From Labrenzia sp. VG12 (GTDB lineage: Bacteria > Pseudomonadota > Alphaproteobacteria > Rhizobiales > Stappiaceae), in contig NZ_CP022529.1 in the NCBI RefSeq assembly GCF_002237595.1, positions 3,162,001 to 3,226,000 on the forward strand: DNA of 64,000 nucleotides, in the 5' to 3' direction. Position numbers and translations under genes: made by a program. Numbering within the stretch: position 1 is the first letter of the stretch; each line of letters opens with the position of its first letter. The notes beneath the pieces were generated by a model. The model searched no databases and was not told the origin of the DNA. It saw only the letters and a list, made by a program, of their open reading frames with translations. This document shows positions 62,313 to 64,000 of the stretch, piece by piece.

Positions 62313-63374
62313 ATGATCATGAAGATTTTAACCGATGCACCGGTTCTCGTCACGGGCGCCACGGGTTATGTCGCCGGGTGGCTGGTGAAAGACCTTCTGG
62401 AAGCCGGCATCACCGTCCATGCCACCGTGCGCAATCCGGACGCCACAGACAAACTGGCTCACCTGACCAGGATCGCGGATGAAACGCCCGGCTCCCTCCG
62501 GTTCTTCAAGGCGGATCTGCTTCAGCCGGGGTCTTATGAAGAGGCCATGCGAGGCTGCGCGGTGGTCTTTCACACCGCCTCCCCCTTCACGATCGATGTC
62601 AAGGACCCGCAGAAGGAACTGATCGACCCGGCCGTCATGGGCACACGAAACGTGCTGGAAACGGCAGCTGCGACGCCAAGCGTGAAACGCGTCGTGGTGA
62701 CCAGTTCCTGTGCCGCGATCTACACCGATGCCATCGATTGCGAGAAGGCCCCCGGCGGTGTTCTGACCGAAGACATCTGGAACACGACGGCCTCCCTCGC
62801 CTATCAGCCCTACAGCTATTCCAAGACGCTGGCGGAGAAGGAAGCCTGGAAGATCGCCGAAGGCCAGGATCAGTTCAAGCTGGTGACGGTCAACCCGTCG
62901 CTGGTGATTGGCCCTGCTCTTGCAGACAACCCAACGTCCGAGAGCTTCAACATCGTTCGCCAGATGGGCGACGGCACCATGAAGCCCGGTGCACCCAAAC
63001 TTGGCCTGGGTGTCGTTGACGTGCGCGACCTAGCCCAGGCCCATGTCGCTGCGGGCTTCCTGGAAAACGCGGACGGCCGGCACATTGTCTCCGGCCACAA
63101 CACCAACCTGCTGGAACTCGGAAAGTCGCTGATTGAAAAATATGGCGACCGCTACCCGGTGCCGCGCAAATCCCTGCCCAAATGGGTCGTTTGGGCCATT
63201 GGTCCGATCATCGGCGGCATTCCGCGCAAGTTCGTGACCAACAATGTCGATATCAGGTGGCGCGCCGACAACTCCAAGAGCAAACGCGTGCTCGGGGTGA
63301 CCTACCGGCCGTTCAAGGTGTCCATGGAAGACATGTTCCAGCAAATGATCGAGGCGGGCGCGTTTCGGAGGTAA
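62313..63374 (+). CDS. Dihydroflavonol-4-reductase-like NAD-dependent epimerase/dehydratase family protein
   Basis: 353 residues, extended SDR: VLVTGATGYVAGWLVKDLLEAG nucleotide-binding region, TSSCAAIY, YSYSKTLAEKEAW with the catalytic Tyr-x3-Lys, and VNPSLVIGPAL. Resembles DFR/aldehyde reductase-type enzymes (reduction of aldehydes or ketones). The ATG 62313 follows AGGAGC; a second ATG is at 62319. An upstream frame to 62061 is not coding-like. Confidence 0.88.
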   Translation: MIMKILTDAPVLVTGATGYVAGWLVKDLLEAGITVHATVRNPDATDKLAHLTRIADETPGSLRFFKADLLQPGSYEEAMRGCAVVFHTASPFTIDVKDPQKELIDPAVMGTRNVLETAAATPSVKRVVVTSSCAAIYTDAIDCEKAPGGVLTEDIWNTTASLAYQPYSYSKTLAEKEAWKIAEGQDQFKLVTVNPSLVIGPALADNPTSESFNIVRQMGDGTMKPGAPKLGLGVVDVRDLAQAHVAAGFLENADGRHIVSGHNTNLLELGKSLIEKYGDRYPVPRKSLPKWVVWAIGPIIGGIPRKFVTNNVDIRWRADNSKSKRVLGVTYRPFKVSMEDMFQQMIEAGAFRR

Positions 63375-63405
63375 GAGTACCAAAATCCGCTGCCCCCTCG
63401 TGTTC

Positions 63406-63570
63406 GTCATCCCATGGCTAGACCATGGGATCCATGCCGTTCCGTTTCCGATTGCACGACCTTGCTTGCGGCACCGCCACGGCATGGATTGCAGGGGCAA
63501 GCCCCGCAATGACGGAGGCTAGGTCGGGGTGGATTCGCGGTGACCCAATCCGAGGATATTCCGGATCCAT
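63406..63570. repeat. Dispersed palindromic intergenic repeats
   Basis: CCCATGG-CTAGA-CCATGGG at 63411-63429 and a GCAGGGGCAAGCCCCGCAATGAC type motif near 63493-63513. No gene in this stretch. Confidence 0.5.
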
Positions 63571-63599
63571 AAAAAAGGCGCGGCCTTCCGGCCGCGCCT
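63571..63599 (-). terminator. Rho-independent terminator of the binding-protein gene
   Basis: AGGCGCGGCC-GGAA-GGCCGCGCCT on the minus strand followed by TTTTTA, 31 bases after the stop codon. Perfect 10-bp stem. Confidence 0.9.
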
Positions 63600-63629
63600 C
63601 CCGTTCTTCAAGATCGCTTTCGGCAAGAC

Positions 63630-64000
63630 CTACATCTTGCACTCAGCCGCATAGGCATCCGAGTGACCGGTCAGACCGGTGGCAATGATCTTGTTGGTGT
63701 AGACGTCACCTTCCTTGATCACTTCACGCACATAAATGTCCTGGACCGGGTGATGGTTCGGACCAAAGCTGAAATCACCACGCGTGGAGGCGAAATCTGC
63801 TTCTTTCAAAGCTGCCCGGAAGGCATCAGCATCCTTCACATCCGCCTTGGCCATCGCAGACAGCAGCAGGTTGGCCGTGTCGTAGCCCTGCGAGGCATAA
63901 AGCGACGGCAGACGGCCATATTCGGCCTGGAACGCTTCAACGAAGGCCTTGTTGGCGTCGTTGTCGAGATCCTTGTTCCACTGGCTGGTGTTTTTCACGC
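63630..64000 (-). CDS. Branched-chain amino acid type ABC transporter binding protein, 3' part
   Basis: Only the last 123 residues are in the window; the gene runs off the right edge. ASQGYDTANLLLSAMAKADVKDADAFRAAL and FSFGPNHHPVQDIYVREVI match the C-terminal lobe of Leu/Ile/Val-type periplasmic binding proteins (Peripla_BP_6). Ligand unknown. Confidence 0.85.
   Translation of the reverse strand, partial: VKNTSQWNKDLDNDANKAFVEAFQAEYGRLPSLYASQGYDTANLLLSAMAKADVKDADAFRAALKEADFASTRGDFSFGPNHHPVQDIYVREVIKEGDVYTNKIIATGLTGHSDAYAAECKM

Overview
The window looks like a chromosomal segment of a high-GC alphaproteobacterium. The best fit is Hyphomicrobiales, family Stappiaceae (Roseibium/Labrenzia-like). 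This is inferred from the GlpSTPQV-DUF2160 glycerol transporter, the Cys-type formate dehydrogenase cluster with DUF3305/DUF3306/DUF6494 companions, TRAP transporters, FNR/FixK-type boxes and alphaproteobacterial palindromic intergenic repeats. No 16S rRNA or other species marker is present, so the genus is only a guess. Codon use and gene density are even throughout and no prophage, IS element or CRISPR array was seen.

Layout: (1) 179-12977, a respiratory formate dehydrogenase locus (FeS, molybdenum and cytochrome b subunits, TorD-type chaperone, Tat micro-protein, polyferredoxin, Mrp-type FeS carrier, ligase-like DUF4444 protein and several DUF proteins). (2) 13227-20196, single genes: polyphosphate kinase 2 behind a perfect FNR/FixK box, a serine beta-lactamase-fold hydrolase, a DUF4265-like gene without a clear start, a PhzF enzyme and three hypothetical or immunity-like genes. 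(3) 20421-26263, an RNA-repair locus: Ro60/Rsr, then seven tandem Y RNA-like/tRNA-like units, then RNA ligase RtcB on the minus strand, with a divergent and frameshifted RtcR regulator. (4) 26377-31578, small genes around AraC- and TetR-type regulators, including a frameshifted carbonic-anhydrase-like gene. (5) 31859-41343, a catabolic cluster (Fe-alcohol dehydrogenase, aldehyde dehydrogenase, glutamine-synthetase-like ligase, TRAP transporter, N-formylglutamate-amidohydrolase family protein) divergent from an RpiR regulator with two operator-like sites. (6) 42133-48650, a tightly overlapping seven-gene 'GAK'-type cluster of phosphate chemistry enzymes of unknown purpose. (7) 48664-53771, a soluble NAD-linked [NiFe] hydrogenase HoxFUYHW. 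(8) 54107-55676, a BlaI/BlaR1-like pair. (9) 55811-61794, the glycerol ABC transporter operon. (10) A dihydroflavonol-reductase-like gene and the 3' end of a branched-chain amino acid type binding protein gene.

How parts work together: formate dehydrogenase and the NAD-linked hydrogenase would supply electrons or reducing power under low oxygen, and FNR-like boxes upstream of hoxF and ppk2 fit that. The RNA-repair locus is the most remarkable part. Each of its seven RNA units can form the same two-part stem (lower stem, ATGCC/CTTG internal loop, 7-bp upper stem) with compensatory base changes between units. Five carry a T-arm, closed acceptor arm and, in most, a D-arm in circularly permuted tRNA order; one (unit 3) is almost a complete tRNA with a GUG anticodon loop and an encoded CCA. 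RtcR has lost the GAFTGA sigma-54 contact motif and no good sigma-54 promoter is visible in front of rsr, so regulation of this locus probably differs from the enterobacterial model.
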